A stretch of DNA of 52,169 nucleotides, from NCBI GenBank assembly GCA_017483225.1, contig JAFULF010000016.1, positions 1-52,169 on the forward strand, in the 5' to 3' direction. The notes beneath the pieces were generated by a model that saw only the letters and a list, made by a program, of their open reading frames with translations, ran no database searches and was not told where the DNA came from. Both the position numbers and the translations under genes were made by a program. Each line of letters starts with the position of its first letter. Positions within the stretch are counted from its first letter, which is position 1. Origin of the DNA: Alistipes sp. Its GTDB lineage: Bacteria > Bacteroidota > Bacteroidia > Bacteroidales > Rikenellaceae. Of this stretch, positions 1 through 8,671 are shown one piece after another.

Positions 1-144
1 ATCCCATAGGTCTTTATGGATGCTCTGCTTGCAACTGAATTGAGCCACAGAACCGTTGATTGTCACTCGTCCCATAATCGGGACAATACCGTTTTTCTCT
101 TTGCTTCCGTTCACGTAGAACAGCACCTTAAATGTACTTCGCAT
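1..144 (-). CDS. Tyrosine recombinase (integrase), N-terminal fragment, cut by window edge
   Basis: Reading the minus strand from the ATG at 144 gives 48 codons that run off the left edge. The peptide begins MRSTFKVLFYVNG, continues with GIVPIMGRVTING and ends CKQSIHKDLWD. This is the arm-type DNA-binding start of Bacteroidota tyrosine recombinases, the integrases of conjugative and mobilizable elements. The catalytic domain lies outside the window. Such integrases usually sit at an element end and act on an att site beside the gene, so the boundary of an integrative element probably falls between this gene and the core gene starting at 458. A TAnnTTTG box lies just upstream at 167-174. The family call rests on motif resemblance, not on a database search. 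Confidence 0.8.
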   Translation of the reverse strand, partial: MRSTFKVLFYVNGSKEKNGIVPIMGRVTINGSVAQFSCKQSIHKDLWD

Positions 145-391
145 AATCTAATCTTTTTTTTGGTTACAAAATTAGTTATCAGCGAGTTATACATTGATAT
201 GCAAACTAACGCAGAACGATGAAACGTGACGACACAAAGAAAAATTTCACTCATTTTCGGGTAACGATTAGGCAACCGTTCTATTTCATTACCTTGCGTT
301 TCTTTGCTAAATTGCTATTTCCCGTATTTCCGAAGTTTTCAGCGTAATGCGTTTATTATCAGTGCAAGATGCACTATTATTCCGATTTCGG
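145..391. other. Intergenic region between integrase and DUF2723 gene; possible element end
   Basis: No coding sequence is supported here. The region is more AT-rich than the core genes. It holds a minus-strand TAATTTTG box (167-174), which suits the integrase, and a short perfect hairpin AGTGCA-AGA-TGCACT at 361-375. If the integrase belongs to an integrated element, the attachment site and core/element junction should lie in this stretch. No direct repeat marking it can be seen because the other end is outside the window. Confidence 0.4.
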
Positions 392-422
392 TTGATTATT
401 CCAGCGTTTTTTCGTAACTTTG
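392..422 (+). promoter_or_regulatory. Bacteroidota promoter for the DUF2723-cysS operon
   Basis: TTG at 392-394 and TAACTTTG at 415-422 are separated by 20 bp, matching the Bacteroidota housekeeping consensus. Transcription should start near 429. This places the open frame's earlier ATG at 347 upstream of the transcript and supports the ATG at 458 as the real start. Confidence 0.7.
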
Positions 423-457
423 TCCGTTATTTACGCAAACAAGAAGCATTCAGTCAT

Positions 458-3400
458 ATGAATATCGAAAAATTTAATCGTTGGGACAGGCTTACGGGCT
501 GGGGTGTATTTGCCATTGCCGCACTCGTCTATCTCCTGACGATGGAGCCATCATCAAGTCTGTGGGACTGCGCCGAGTTTATCGCTACATCATACAAACT
601 CGAAGTGGGTCACCCGCCGGGTGCACCTCTCTTTATGCTCTTGGCCCGCATCGCCACCATCTTTGCGCCATCTACGCACTATGTGCCCCATATGGTCAAT
701 GGTATGAACGGCATAGCGAGCGCCTTCTGCATCTTGTTCCTCTTCTGGACAATCACCCATATAGCACGTCGTCTGATGACTCGTGAGGGCAAGACGCTCA
801 CGACTGCCAACGCCATCGCCGTACTCGGCGCAGGTGCGGTGGGTGCTCTGGCATACACCTTTACCGATACGTTCTGGTTCTCGGCCGTCGAGGGCGAGGT
901 ATATGCGCTCTCCTCGATGTTCACGGCGCTGGTCGTATGGCTGATGCTCAAATGGGAGGAGCAGGCCGACGAGCCACACTCGCTGCGCTGGATAGTGCTT
1001 ATCGCCTACCTGATGGGCCTCTCCATCGGCGTACATATTCTGAACCTGCTGACAATACCTGCGCTGGTCTTCATATACTACTTCCGCAAGTATAAGAGCA
1101 TCTCGCTCAAAGGCATATTCGTCGTGTCGTGCATCGCAGGAGCGATTCTGCTCGTCATCAACGGAATAATCATCCCCTACACGGTGTATATCGGTGCGCT
1201 GGTCGATGTCTTCTTCGTGAATACGTTGTCGCTGCCGGTAAACTCGGGCATCGTCACCTTCTCGCTGGCGATGTTTGCCCTTCTGGGTGGAGCGATATAC
1301 TTCACGCACAAGCGGGGCTACCGCATCTGGAACCTCATCGCCGTATGCGTGACGATGATTATGCTCGGCTTCTCGTCGTATGCCTCGGTGACCATCCGTG
1401 CCTCGGTAAACCCTCCGATGAACTCCAACAATCCGGACAATCCGAGCGCACTGCTCTCTGTGCTCAACCGTGACCAGTACGGCAACCGACCTCTGCTCTA
1501 TGGCGCCTCGTATGCTGCGCCGGTGGAGGATTATACCGAGAAGAGTTTCTATAACTACGACCCCGAGACGAAGAGCTACAAGAGGCTGACCACGGTCGAT
1601 GATTATGTCTATCCGTCGCAGTTTATGCACCTATTCCCCCGTATGTGGAACTATATGAAGAAGGAGCACGACTACAAGCCGTGGGCCGCATATCGTACCA
1701 AGATAGACTTCGTGCGTGACGAGGAGGGCAACATCCTGCGGGATGAGACGGGTCGCCCGCTCAGGGAGGAGGTCACCGACTATGGCCGCAAGGTTATGTA
1801 CGACGACGGCACGGAGAGTTATACTATCGTGGAGCCTACCTTTGGCGAGAATCTCCACTACTTCCTCTCCTATCAGCTCAACTATATGTATTGGCGATAC
1901 TTCCTCTGGAACTTCGTGGGTCGTCAGGACGATATACAGGCTACCGACGTGACAATCACAAACGGCAACTGGCTCTCGGGTATCAATTTTATCGACGAGC
2001 TGTACCTCGGCCCGCAGAGTATGCTGCCACGTGAGATGGAGGAGAATCGGGCCCGCAACACCTACTTCTTCCTGCCCTTCCTGCTGGGAATCATCGGCCT
2101 TATATACCAGCTCAATCGTGACCCTCGCAACTTTACCGTCGTGATGTGGCTCTTTATTATGATGGGTGTTGCGCTGGTGGTCTATTTCAACTCCTCGCCG
2201 GGCGAGGTGCGAGAGCGTGACTACGTATATGCCGGCTCATTCTACGCCTTCTGTATGTGGATAGGCCTCGGTGTGCTTGCCGTGTTTGATGCTCTGAGTG
2301 CCCTGCTGCGTCGCCACCCGAAGGCGGCCGCTGCGACGGCTACGGTGCTCTGCCTCTCCGTGCCGGGCATCCTCTGCGCAGAGAATTGGGACGACCACGA
2401 CCGCTCGCACCGCACGATGGCCCGTGATGTGGGCTACAACTACCTCTCCTCGATAATCGAGAAGGAGGGTGTCAGCCCGATAATCATCAACTATGGCGAT
2501 AACGACACCTTCCCGCTCTGGTTCAATCAGGAGGTGGATGGCGTGCGTACCGACGTGCGCATTATGAACTCCTCGTACCTCGACGGAGAGTGGTATGTCG
2601 ATGAGATGAAGTGCAAGGCGAATGATGCCGAGGGCATCCCGTTCTCGATGCCTCGCCATAAATATACCTTCGTGAACGATTGGGTGCCGGTGGATAACCG
2701 CCTCGACCGTGCGGTGGATATCAAGGAGGTTATGGACTTCGTGCGTAGCGACGACCCTCGCACCAAGACGGACTACGGTCTGGGCGAGTTGTCCGACTAC
2801 ATCCCGACCAAGCGCATCGCCCTGCCTGTGAATAAGGATAACGCCATCGCCGCAGGTATCGTCAAGGAGAGCGACCGTGACCTGATGGTCGATACCGTAT
2901 ATATCGAGTTGCGCAAGAGCTCCATCTCCCGCTCCGAGTTGATGATGCTCGATATGTTTGCGCACTTCGACTGGAAGCGACCTATCTACTTCACGCAGGT
3001 CTATATCTTGCAGAACTTCGGACTGCTCGACTACCTGCAATTCGACGGATACAGCTACCGCTTCGTGCCGATTCTTACGCCATACGAGACCTCGTGGGAG
3101 ATTGGCCGTATAGATGCCGACTACGCCTACGACGTGCTGATGAACAGGGCACGCTACGGAAACCTGAGCGACCCACGTGTATATGTGGACTCCTTCACGC
3201 AGTACAACCTTATGGTGTCACGTGCTCGTGAGGCGTTTGCCCGTGTGGCGAAAGAGTATATCCGTGAGGGCAACTACACCCGTGCCGAGGAGTTGCTCGA
3301 CAGGGGCTTGCAGGTGTTGCCGCCTACGCAGATACGCTTCACGGAGGCCAATACATATCCGTTCCTCGAATCGTACTACGCCATCGGCGCAAACGATAAG

Positions 3401-3694
3401 GCGGATGCGCTGCTGCTTGCCTATGGCGATACGCTGATAGATTATATCGAGTACTACCTCCAATTCGAGGGTATATATGGCGACTTGGTGACAAATATCA
3501 TCGACGAGAGGCTCGACGAGCTGTCGCAGCTGTACTACCTCTCGGCCTATGCCGACCGTCAGGATGTGGTGCGCAGCTTCAACGAGTACTACCGCTCGCT
3601 GGGTGTTGAGGATACCGACCTGATTCTCACGCCGGAGGAGCAGGCGGAGATAGAGGCCAAGAGGGCCGAAACCAACAAAGGACAAAACGAATAA
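458..3694 (+). CDS. DUF2723 integral membrane protein (glycosyltransferase-like)
   Basis: About 1078 residues beginning [15 protein letters not shown]. The N-terminal half is a polytopic membrane domain with the early conserved stretch [24 protein letters not shown], a DUF2723 hallmark. The family is related to protein O-mannosyltransferases and eukaryotic TMEM260. The C-terminal part is soluble, with a likely periplasmic region (GDNDTFPLW) and a TPR-like helical tail rich in paired Tyr/Glu helices. In Bacteroidota these proteins are thought to transfer sugars at the inner membrane, but the substrate is unknown. The frame is open back to 347; I chose 458 because the promoter at 392-422 lies between the two starts and the protein then starts at the conserved region. 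cysS follows after 10 bp, so they are probably co-transcribed. Confidence 0.88.
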   Translation: MNIEKFNRWDRLTGWGVFAIAALVYLLTMEPSSSLWDCAEFIATSYKLEVGHPPGAPLFMLLARIATIFAPSTHYVPHMVNGMNGIASAFCILFLFWTITHIARRLMTREGKTLTTANAIAVLGAGAVGALAYTFTDTFWFSAVEGEVYALSSMFTALVVWLMLKWEEQADEPHSLRWIVLIAYLMGLSIGVHILNLLTIPALVFIYYFRKYKSISLKGIFVVSCIAGAILLVINGIIIPYTVYIGALVDVFFVNTLSLPVNSGIVTFSLAMFALLGGAIYFTHKRGYRIWNLIAVCVTMIMLGFSSYASVTIRASVNPPMNSNNPDNPSALLSVLNRDQYGNRPLLYGASYAAPVEDYTEKSFYNYDPETKSYKRLTTVDDYVYPSQFMHLFPRMWNYMKKEHDYKPWAAYRTKIDFVRDEEGNILRDETGRPLREEVTDYGRKVMYDDGTESYTIVEPTFGENLHYFLSYQLNYMYWRYFLWNFVGRQDDIQATDVTITNGNWLSGINFIDELYLGPQSMLPREMEENRARNTYFFLPFLLGIIGLIYQLNRDPRNFTVVMWLFIMMGVALVVYFNSSPGEVRERDYVYAGSFYAFCMWIGLGVLAVFDALSALLRRHPKAAAATATVLCLSVPGILCAENWDDHDRSHRTMARDVGYNYLSSIIEKEGVSPIIINYGDNDTFPLWFNQEVDGVRTDVRIMNSSYLDGEWYVDEMKCKANDAEGIPFSMPRHKYTFVNDWVPVDNRLDRAVDIKEVMDFVRSDDPRTKTDYGLGELSDYIPTKRIALPVNKDNAIAAGIVKESDRDLMVDTVYIELRKSSISRSELMMLDMFAHFDWKRPIYFTQVYILQNFGLLDYLQFDGYSYRFVPILTPYETSWEIGRIDADYAYDVLMNRARYGNLSDPRVYVDSFTQYNLMVSRAREAFARVAKEYIREGNYTRAEELLDRGLQVLPPTQIRFTEANTYPFLESYYAIGANDKADALLLAYGDTLIDYIEYYLQFEGIYGDLVTNIIDERLDELSQLYYLSAYADRQDVVRSFNEYYRSLGVEDTDLILTPEEQAEIEAKRAETNKGQNE

Positions 3695-3704
3695 CACAAA
3701 CGAT

Positions 3705-5180
3705 ATGGAAAAGAGTAAACTTGTACTGTACAACACGCTCACTCGTCGCAAGGAGGAGTTCGAGCCTATAAACCCGCAACACGTGGGTATGTACGTCTGC
3801 GGCCCTACCGTGTATGGTGACCCGCACTTGGGACATACACGTCCCGCCATCACCTTCGACCTTCTGTTCCGCTACTTGAAGGCGGAGGGGTATAAGGTGC
3901 GCTACGTGAGAAATATCACCGACGTAGGCCACTTGGAGCACGATGCCGACGAGGGCGAGGATAAGATTGCAAAGAAGGCTCGCTTGGAGCAGTTGGAGCC
4001 TATGGAGGTGGCGCACTACTACACGGAGCGTTATCACAAATATATGGATATGCTCGGAGTCCTCTCGCCGTCAATCGAGCCACACGCCTCGGGCCATATT
4101 ATGGAGCAGATTGACTTCGTCAAGAAGATTATGGATGCCGGGCTGGCCTACGAGAGCAACGGCTCGATATACTTCGATGTGGAGAAGTATAATGAGCAGT
4201 ACCACTACGGCTGCCTCTCGGGTCGTAACCTCGACGATATCGTTGCCAACACACGTGACCTCGACGGACAGAACGACAAGCGACACTCCTACGACTTTGC
4301 CCTTTGGAAGAAGGCGTCGCCGGAGCATATTATGCGCTGGGCATCGCCGTGGTGCGACGGCTTCCCGGGCTGGCATATGGAGTGCTCGGCTATGAGCACG
4401 AAGTATCTGGGCGAGCGATTCGACATCCACGGTGGAGGTATGGACCTGATGTTCCCTCACCACGAGTGTGAGATTGCGCAATCTACCGCCGCCTTGGGTC
4501 ACGACTCGGCCCGCTACTGGGTGCATAACAATATGATTACCATCAACGGCAAGAAGATGGGTAAGTCGTACAATAACTTCATCACCTTGGAGCAGATGTT
4601 CGATGGCTCACACTCGGCATTGGAGCAGGCATACACCCCTATGACCGTGCGCTTCTTTATCCTCCAAGCACACTACCGCTCGACGCTCGACTTCTCGAAT
4701 GAGGCGTTGCAGGCGGCCGAGAAGGGCCTTGACCGCCTGATGAAGGGCATCGAGGCGCTGAATAAGGCGAAGGCCTCGGCTACCTCGACCGTCAATGCTG
4801 CGGAGTTGGAGGAGCGTTGTGCTGCGGCTATGGCCGACGACCTGAACTCGCCGATGGTCATCTCGGCACTGTTCGACTATGTGCGCATCTTCAACGGCCT
4901 TGCCGACGGCTCGCAGAGCGCCACGGAGGCCGATTTGCAGACGTTGCGTGCTACCGTGCAGCGTTGGGTCTTCGATATCCTCGGCTTGAAGGACGAGAAG
5001 GCGCAGAGTGCCGGTGGCAAGGATATGGTCTCGCCACTTGTTGAGATGCTGCTCGATATGCGCCTCAAAGCCAAGGCGGAGAAGAATTGGGCACTCTCCG
5101 ACGAGATTCGCAACCGCCTGACCGAGATTGGCATCCGTGTCAAGGACCGCAAGGATGGCTACGACTGGGAGATAGAGTAG
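3705..5180 (+). CDS. cysS: Cysteinyl-tRNA synthetase
   Basis: 491 residues, the usual length. It charges tRNA-Cys with cysteine in the cytoplasm. The class I signature is present as HLGH at residues 41-44 within [13 protein letters not shown]. The second signature is KMGKS near residue 284, followed by YNNFITLEQ. The zinc-site context is also visible: an early Cys32, a Cys in the ECSAMS stretch and HHECEIAQS. The C-terminal anticodon-binding helical domain ends DGYDWEIE. It lies 10 bp after the DUF2723 gene in the same orientation. Confidence 0.97.
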   Translation: MEKSKLVLYNTLTRRKEEFEPINPQHVGMYVCGPTVYGDPHLGHTRPAITFDLLFRYLKAEGYKVRYVRNITDVGHLEHDADEGEDKIAKKARLEQLEPMEVAHYYTERYHKYMDMLGVLSPSIEPHASGHIMEQIDFVKKIMDAGLAYESNGSIYFDVEKYNEQYHYGCLSGRNLDDIVANTRDLDGQNDKRHSYDFALWKKASPEHIMRWASPWCDGFPGWHMECSAMSTKYLGERFDIHGGGMDLMFPHHECEIAQSTAALGHDSARYWVHNNMITINGKKMGKSYNNFITLEQMFDGSHSALEQAYTPMTVRFFILQAHYRSTLDFSNEALQAAEKGLDRLMKGIEALNKAKASATSTVNAAELEERCAAAMADDLNSPMVISALFDYVRIFNGLADGSQSATEADLQTLRATVQRWVFDILGLKDEKAQSAGGKDMVSPLVEMLLDMRLKAKAEKNWALSDEIRNRLTEIGIRVKDRKDGYDWEIE

Positions 5181-5194
5181 TGCTGCTTTGTCTT

Positions 5195-5415
5195 TGCGCA
5201 CTTTTGCGCAGACTTAAAGTCGAGTAATGTCAAGTAAAGTCAAGTGAGGTCGCTCCTTTGGAGCTGCGCAACAGACTTGGCGAAACATTAGGGAAGTTAA
5301 GGAGATTAGGGAATTTAGAGAGCGTAAGGTTATTCTCGCTAAACTCCTTAAATTCCTTGAACTCATTAAACTCTCTTTTGCGCTCTCCTTACCTGACCTT
5401 TATCGTTGCGCAACG
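5195..5415. repeat. Dispersed 10-bp-phased palindromic element, B-type copy
   Basis: The stretch from about 5210 contains GTC at exact 10-bp intervals (AAGTCGAGTA, ATGTCAAGTA, AAGTCAAGTG, AGGTCGCTCC). A small hairpin GCTCC-TTT-GGAGC follows, then GCGCAACAGACTTGGCG, then a purine-rich arm (GTTAAGGAGATTAGGGAATTT) and a pyrimidine-rich arm (CTAAACTCCTTAAATTCC) that are roughly complementary. It is nearly the same as the first half of the element at 17731-18080, and its first part is reverse-complemented at 41695-41755. It is bounded by GCGC-containing words. No ORF fits. Confidence 0.75.
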
Positions 5416-5432
5416 ACGCTTCCGGTAAAAGC

Positions 5433-5467
5433 AAGAGTGTGACCAACACTGCGTTGGTCACACTCTT
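5433..5467. terminator. Bidirectional hairpin terminator
   Basis: A perfect 15-bp stem (AAGAGTGTGACCAAC at 5433-5447 and its complement at 5453-5467) has a 5-nt loop ACTGC. T-runs follow on both strands (ACTTTTG on plus, GCTTTTAC on minus). It lies between the converging cysS and lumazine synthase-like genes, just before the latter's stop on the minus strand. Confidence 0.85.
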
Positions 5468-5486
5468 ACTTTTGCTCGCTACCGAT

Positions 5487-5909
5487 TTAGTTGATGCTCT
5501 CCTTGCGAATCTGCGGTGGCGTAGGGGCACATCCCTGCTCCTCGGTAATCTCTCCCGCCATCTCGCTTTGGAGCTGTACCATATATGTTATATTGTCGCC
5601 GCCCTGCAAACGCTCGGCGTGCACATACTCGATGGGCATATTCCACTGAATCTGCAATTCGAGCAGCTCCTTCGCCACGACGGCATCATACTCGTCGCTG
5701 ACGGCGACCACACAGTCCACATCGGTATATTCGGCGAAGAAGAGCGTGCCCAGCGGCAGGTCGAATGCATCGGGAACGTATTTGAGCGTTATGTTGCCCT
5801 CGGCGCACCCTCTTTTGAGCAGGTCCTTATATACCTGCGCAGCATACTCCCTCCCCGACATATTGTCGGTGACAGCCAGACCTATGCGTATCTCCGGTAC
5901 CGAAATCAT
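5487..5909 (-). CDS. Degenerate lumazine synthase-like protein
   Basis: 140 residues. The N-terminal two thirds follow 6,7-dimethyl-8-ribityllumazine synthase (RibH): RIGLAVTDN near the start, then NITLKYVPDAFDLPLG matching the family's VPGSFELP region, then EYTDVDCVVAVS matching the strand before the active site. The next block in true RibH, with RG-x-T-x-HF and the catalytic histidine, is missing; the chain goes straight to DEYDAVVAKELLELQIQWNMP. A normal enzyme is about 155-165 residues. It sits directly downstream of a TPR membrane protein gene, as ribH does in Bacteroides as I recall, which supports orthology. Catalysis seems unlikely. It may have a structural role or be decaying, but the frame is intact. 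Start ATG at 5909. Confidence 0.7.
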   Translation of the reverse strand: MISVPEIRIGLAVTDNMSGREYAAQVYKDLLKRGCAEGNITLKYVPDAFDLPLGTLFFAEYTDVDCVVAVSDEYDAVVAKELLELQIQWNMPIEYVHAERLQGGDNITYMVQLQSEMAGEITEEQGCAPTPPQIRKESIN

Positions 5910-5940
5910 CAGTGCGAAACGTGTGAGTTAAACCTTCTGC

Positions 5941-6624
5941 TTAGAGAGTGCCGAGAACCTTCTCTGCCTCACGGCTCTCCGAAGCGTTAGGGTACTGTGC
6001 TTTGAGGCTCTTGTAGCACTCCTCAGCACCGGCCTTGTCGCCGAGTGCCGCCAGTGCCAACACCTTCTTGTAGAGGTAGAGCGGAGCGGTGTAGTTGTTG
6101 TCGGATGCCTTTGCAGCCTTTGTGAAGAGAGCCACAGCGCCCTTCAAGTCACCCTTCTCTACTGCTACGTCACCACGCAGGCCGAGGTTCTGTGCATTGA
6201 GCACCTCGCCCGGCAGACCCTCTACTGCGCTGTACTGCGCCAGATACTTCTCTGCGTTCTCCAAGTCGCCAAGACGGAGGTAGCATATGCCGGCATAGTG
6301 CTTTGCAAGGTTGCCCGATGGGGTAGAGCCGTACTGCTCGACAACATCGAGGAAGCCTGCGCCGCTCTCGTCACCGTTGAGGGCGAGTGCGAAGTCGGGA
6401 TTCTCGACCGAGAAGCGGTTCTGTGCCTCGACGATAAGCTCTGCGGCACGCTCGGCGTTGCGGTCAACAACCAGCGTCTTGTAGGTGTAGCCTCCGGCTA
6501 CCAGCAGCACCAACGCTACCAATGCAATGACAACCTTCTTGCCATTGTTCTCGAAAAAAGTTTCAGTTTTGCTCACAGCCTCGGCAACAACTGCCTCCTG
6601 TGGGTTTTGAACATTCTTTGCCAT
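5941..6624 (-). CDS. TPR-containing single-pass membrane protein
   Basis: 227 residues. A short cytoplasmic N-terminus is followed by one membrane helix at about residues 29-46 (KKVVIALVALVLLVAGGY). A helical tetratricopeptide region comes next, with units such as AGICYLRLGDLENAEKYLAQYSAV and RGDVAVEKGDLKGAVALFTKAAKAS. The architecture resembles the YfgM-like family, in which a TPR domain faces the periplasm as a scaffold. The specific role is unknown. The lumazine synthase-like gene follows 31 bp downstream, so the two probably form one transcript. Confidence 0.85.
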   Translation of the reverse strand: MAKNVQNPQEAVVAEAVSKTETFFENNGKKVVIALVALVLLVAGGYTYKTLVVDRNAERAAELIVEAQNRFSVENPDFALALNGDESGAGFLDVVEQYGSTPSGNLAKHYAGICYLRLGDLENAEKYLAQYSAVEGLPGEVLNAQNLGLRGDVAVEKGDLKGAVALFTKAAKASDNNYTAPLYLYKKVLALAALGDKAGAEECYKSLKAQYPNASESREAEKVLGTL

Positions 6625-6663
6625 AGTTTTTCTTTATTTAATTGTTTTTATTTTCTCAATCTG

Positions 6664-6671
6664 CAAAAGTA
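6664..6671 (-). promoter_or_regulatory. -7 box (TACTTTTG) for the TPR gene
   Basis: A minus-strand TACTTTTG fits TAnnTTTG, about 40 bp upstream of the TPR gene start. I see no convincing TTTG at the right distance upstream, so confidence is moderate. Confidence 0.45.
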
Positions 6672-6794
6672 GGCTTTTTTATTCAATATTCCGAGAACTC
6701 GAAGAGTTTTTTTTGCCGAAAGCGCAAATCTGTGCAAAAAGAGTGGCTTTGCCGGCACAAGAAGCGGTGTAACGAAAGACCGAGCACAGAGGCG

Positions 6795-6990
6795 GACGCA
6801 AAGGGTTAAGGTCGGGTAAGGATAGCGCAAAAGGGGGCGCACGAGTTTAAGGGTTATTAAGGGAGTTAGGGGGTATTAAGGGTTGTTAATGGTGCGCAAG
6901 AGGTTGCGGGCTTGTACAGCCTCACCATAAACCACCTGCGCTCCCCTTAATCGCCTTTAATAACCTTTAACAACCTTTATCGTTGCGCAA
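6795..6990. repeat. Dispersed 10-bp-phased palindromic element, A-type copy
   Basis: A purine-rich arm from about 6847 (TTTAAGGGTTATTAAGGGAG.., TTAAGGG recurring about every 10 bp) ends in GTTAATGGTGCGCAA. A core with CTTGTACAGCCTCACC follows, then the pyrimidine-rich arm CTCCCCTTAATCGCCTTTAA.. to 6980, ending at TCGTTGCGCAA. The arms are largely complementary, so the element is one long imperfect palindrome. The core at 6911-6933 is an exact 23-nt inverted match to 12470-12492, so the copies lie in opposite orientations. Flanks 6672-6794 show nothing recognisable. Confidence 0.8.
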
Positions 6991-7106
6991 GCCTGATGCT
7001 ATCCGAAAATTTATTTTCAAGTATAGCCATCAGACAGATACAGAAGTTTGCGAGAGCAAACGACAGCCGCAGCGAAGATGAGTCAGCCACACCGCCACCG
7101 ACTGAC

Positions 7107-7170
7107 GAGTCCTATTCGGGCACAAAAAAAGGAGCTTCGTCAGAAACTCCTTGTGCCCAGAATAGGACTC
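7107..7170. repeat. Inverted repeat copying the tRNA-Leu 3' end
   Basis: Bases 7107-7123 (GAGTCCTATTCGGGCAC) are the reverse complement of 7153-7170, the T-arm and acceptor 3' strand of tRNA-Leu, with one base missing. The arms enclose the tRNA terminator. On the minus strand the mature 3' end could pair with sequence just after the terminator. Confidence 0.7.
7124..7152 (-). terminator. Terminator of tRNA-Leu
   Basis: On the minus strand AAGGAG, a 12-nt loop and CTCCTT are followed by a run of seven T in total. It starts immediately after the tRNA 3' end. Confidence 0.8.
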
Positions 7171-7234
7171 GAACCTACACGTCTCTCAACACTCGCACCT
7201 GAAACGAGCGCGTCTACCATTTCGCCATCTGGGC
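7154..7234 (-). tRNA. tRNA-Leu (anticodon CAG)
   Basis: The minus strand folds as a cloverleaf. The acceptor is GCCCAGA pairing with TCTGGGC, plus discriminator A. The D-arm contains GGCGAAATGGTAGAC. The anticodon stem CTCGT/GCGAG has loop TTCAGGT (anticodon CAG). A long variable arm (class II tRNA, TGTTGAGAGACG) and a T-arm with GGTTCGAGTCC follow. The 81-nt length fits tRNA-Leu. CCA is not encoded. Confidence 0.93.
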
Positions 7235-7246
7235 TTTTGCGTGGTG

Positions 7247-7276
7247 CAAAGGTAGTAAATTTTTTAATAAAACAAA
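7247..7276 (-). promoter_or_regulatory. Promoter of tRNA-Leu
   Basis: Minus strand: TTTG at 7273-7276 and TACCTTTG at 7247-7254, 18 bp apart, a little shorter than the usual 19-21. The predicted start lies just before the tRNA 5' end. Confidence 0.6.
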
Positions 7277-7306
7277 CGCCTCGGGCAAAAAATCTCAAAA
7301 ATATCG

Positions 7307-8605
7307 CTAACGAGCCTCCGGTTTGCACTGCGCAAGGCAGTAGGTACGCAGGTCGTTCCACTTGTAGAATGGGTAGCACTCCGTCTTTACGGGGATGCGG
7401 ATATCCCGCTCGCTGTGGAGCACCCTCACGAGCACGTCGCCCTGCTTGTTGCGGTAGAATATAAACTGCACGTTCACCGACATAGATGTTATGCGGCTGT
7501 CGCACCACACCTCCGGCAGTCGCTCAATCTCGGCGAAGGAGATGCGACCGTCGCAGCCCTCGGCGTGGAGAACGGCGAGTAGCGGAATCACGGCGGAGTC
7601 GTGGCCGAAGCGGAGCGTTGCCACCTCGTCCGTACTACGGTCGGATATGATGTTGTCGGCACGCTCGATGATGTCACGCAGCAGCAGCTTGCCATCCAGA
7701 GCACGTATATCTCCGAAGTCGAGCGACGGGCCATAGGTGAGGTAGCGGCGGATGTTGAACAGGTGCCACATTTGGTATCGCTCCGGCTCTGTGAATACGT
7801 GGTGCAACTCCGGCAGGTTGTCGAAGTTCTGCACAATCATCGCCAAGTCGTGCATATTGCCCATAAAGGCGTAGGTACTGTCACTCTCGTATGCCTTGCA
7901 AATCAACTTTACGGCGTAGTCGTAGTCGTTGAATATGCGGCAGATGAACTCCTTGTCACGGGTCTGCTCACGCTGATAATCCTTCGCCATCTTGCGGGCC
8001 GTCTTGTAGAAGGTGTTCATATTCTGCTCGGGGCGGGTGAAGTGGATGTCGTGTGCGCTCGCATAGCGTGTGATGGAGAGCTTCGGGTATATCTCTTTGA
8101 GTCGCTCGGTGAAGGCCGCCATACTGACCACGCTGCGCACCGATGGGGAGGCGAAGGTGGTTATGTGGTTGCCGTTTCGGCCCGAGAATACCTGCGGGTA
8201 GAGCTTCGCCATACGCTCGGCAATGCCTCGCTGCTCACGCTCGCCACGTGGCGAGAGGTCGCCGGCTCGCAGGTGCGCATCGTCGGCAATGACTCGTACT
8301 CGGCGCATAAGGTCGCAGCCGAGCTCGGTCAGGCGGCCATCCTTGTATGCCTGCTCCAACATCTGAGCCGGCAGGTCGTACTTCTCCTGTGCCGTTTGGT
8401 AGCGAGAGCCGTGACGACCGTAGTGGGAGATGTAGAATGGCTTGTATCCGCTTGGTGCTTTGACTACGGGCTGCTCCGTCACCATATATGCAGTGTAGAT
8501 TCCTCCGGCGAGGTTAGGGTTGGCGGCGATATCCTCACGCATAGTCTGTCCGTTGCAAACGAGTACGGCGCTGATGGCGCAGATTAGGGTTAAAACTCTT
8601 CTCAT
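7307..8605 (-). CDS. Secreted histidine acid phosphatase (MINPP/phytase-like)
   Basis: 432 residues with a signal peptide (MRRVLTLICAISAVLVCNGQ). The histidine phosphatase catalytic motif RHGSR is at residues 64-68 (FYISHYGRHGSRYQ). The distal proton-donor motif appears as GHDS near residue 328 (TLRFGHDSAVIPLLA). Length and HD-type donor fit clade 2 histidine phosphatases, which include bacterial multiple inositol polyphosphate phosphatases. It probably removes phosphate from inositol phosphates or other phosphoesters in the periplasm or outside the cell. A dedicated phytase role is inferred from resemblance only. It is a single gene, with a GT2 gene upstream on the same strand 67 bp away. 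Confidence 0.85.
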   Translation of the reverse strand: MRRVLTLICAISAVLVCNGQTMREDIAANPNLAGGIYTAYMVTEQPVVKAPSGYKPFYISHYGRHGSRYQTAQEKYDLPAQMLEQAYKDGRLTELGCDLMRRVRVIADDAHLRAGDLSPRGEREQRGIAERMAKLYPQVFSGRNGNHITTFASPSVRSVVSMAAFTERLKEIYPKLSITRYASAHDIHFTRPEQNMNTFYKTARKMAKDYQREQTRDKEFICRIFNDYDYAVKLICKAYESDSTYAFMGNMHDLAMIVQNFDNLPELHHVFTEPERYQMWHLFNIRRYLTYGPSLDFGDIRALDGKLLLRDIIERADNIISDRSTDEVATLRFGHDSAVIPLLAVLHAEGCDGRISFAEIERLPEVWCDSRITSMSVNVQFIFYRNKQGDVLVRVLHSERDIRIPVKTECYPFYKWNDLRTYCLAQCKPEAR

Positions 8606-8671
8606 AGTGTTAGTGGTTTAGGTTCGGTTTTTTATGTTTGTAAAGTGTTCTTATATCCATTCTGTCGGGCG

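Noticed and set aside
7048-7464. 138-codon plus-strand frame across tRNA-Leu
   Set aside because: It reads the antisense of tRNA-Leu and the end of the phosphatase gene.
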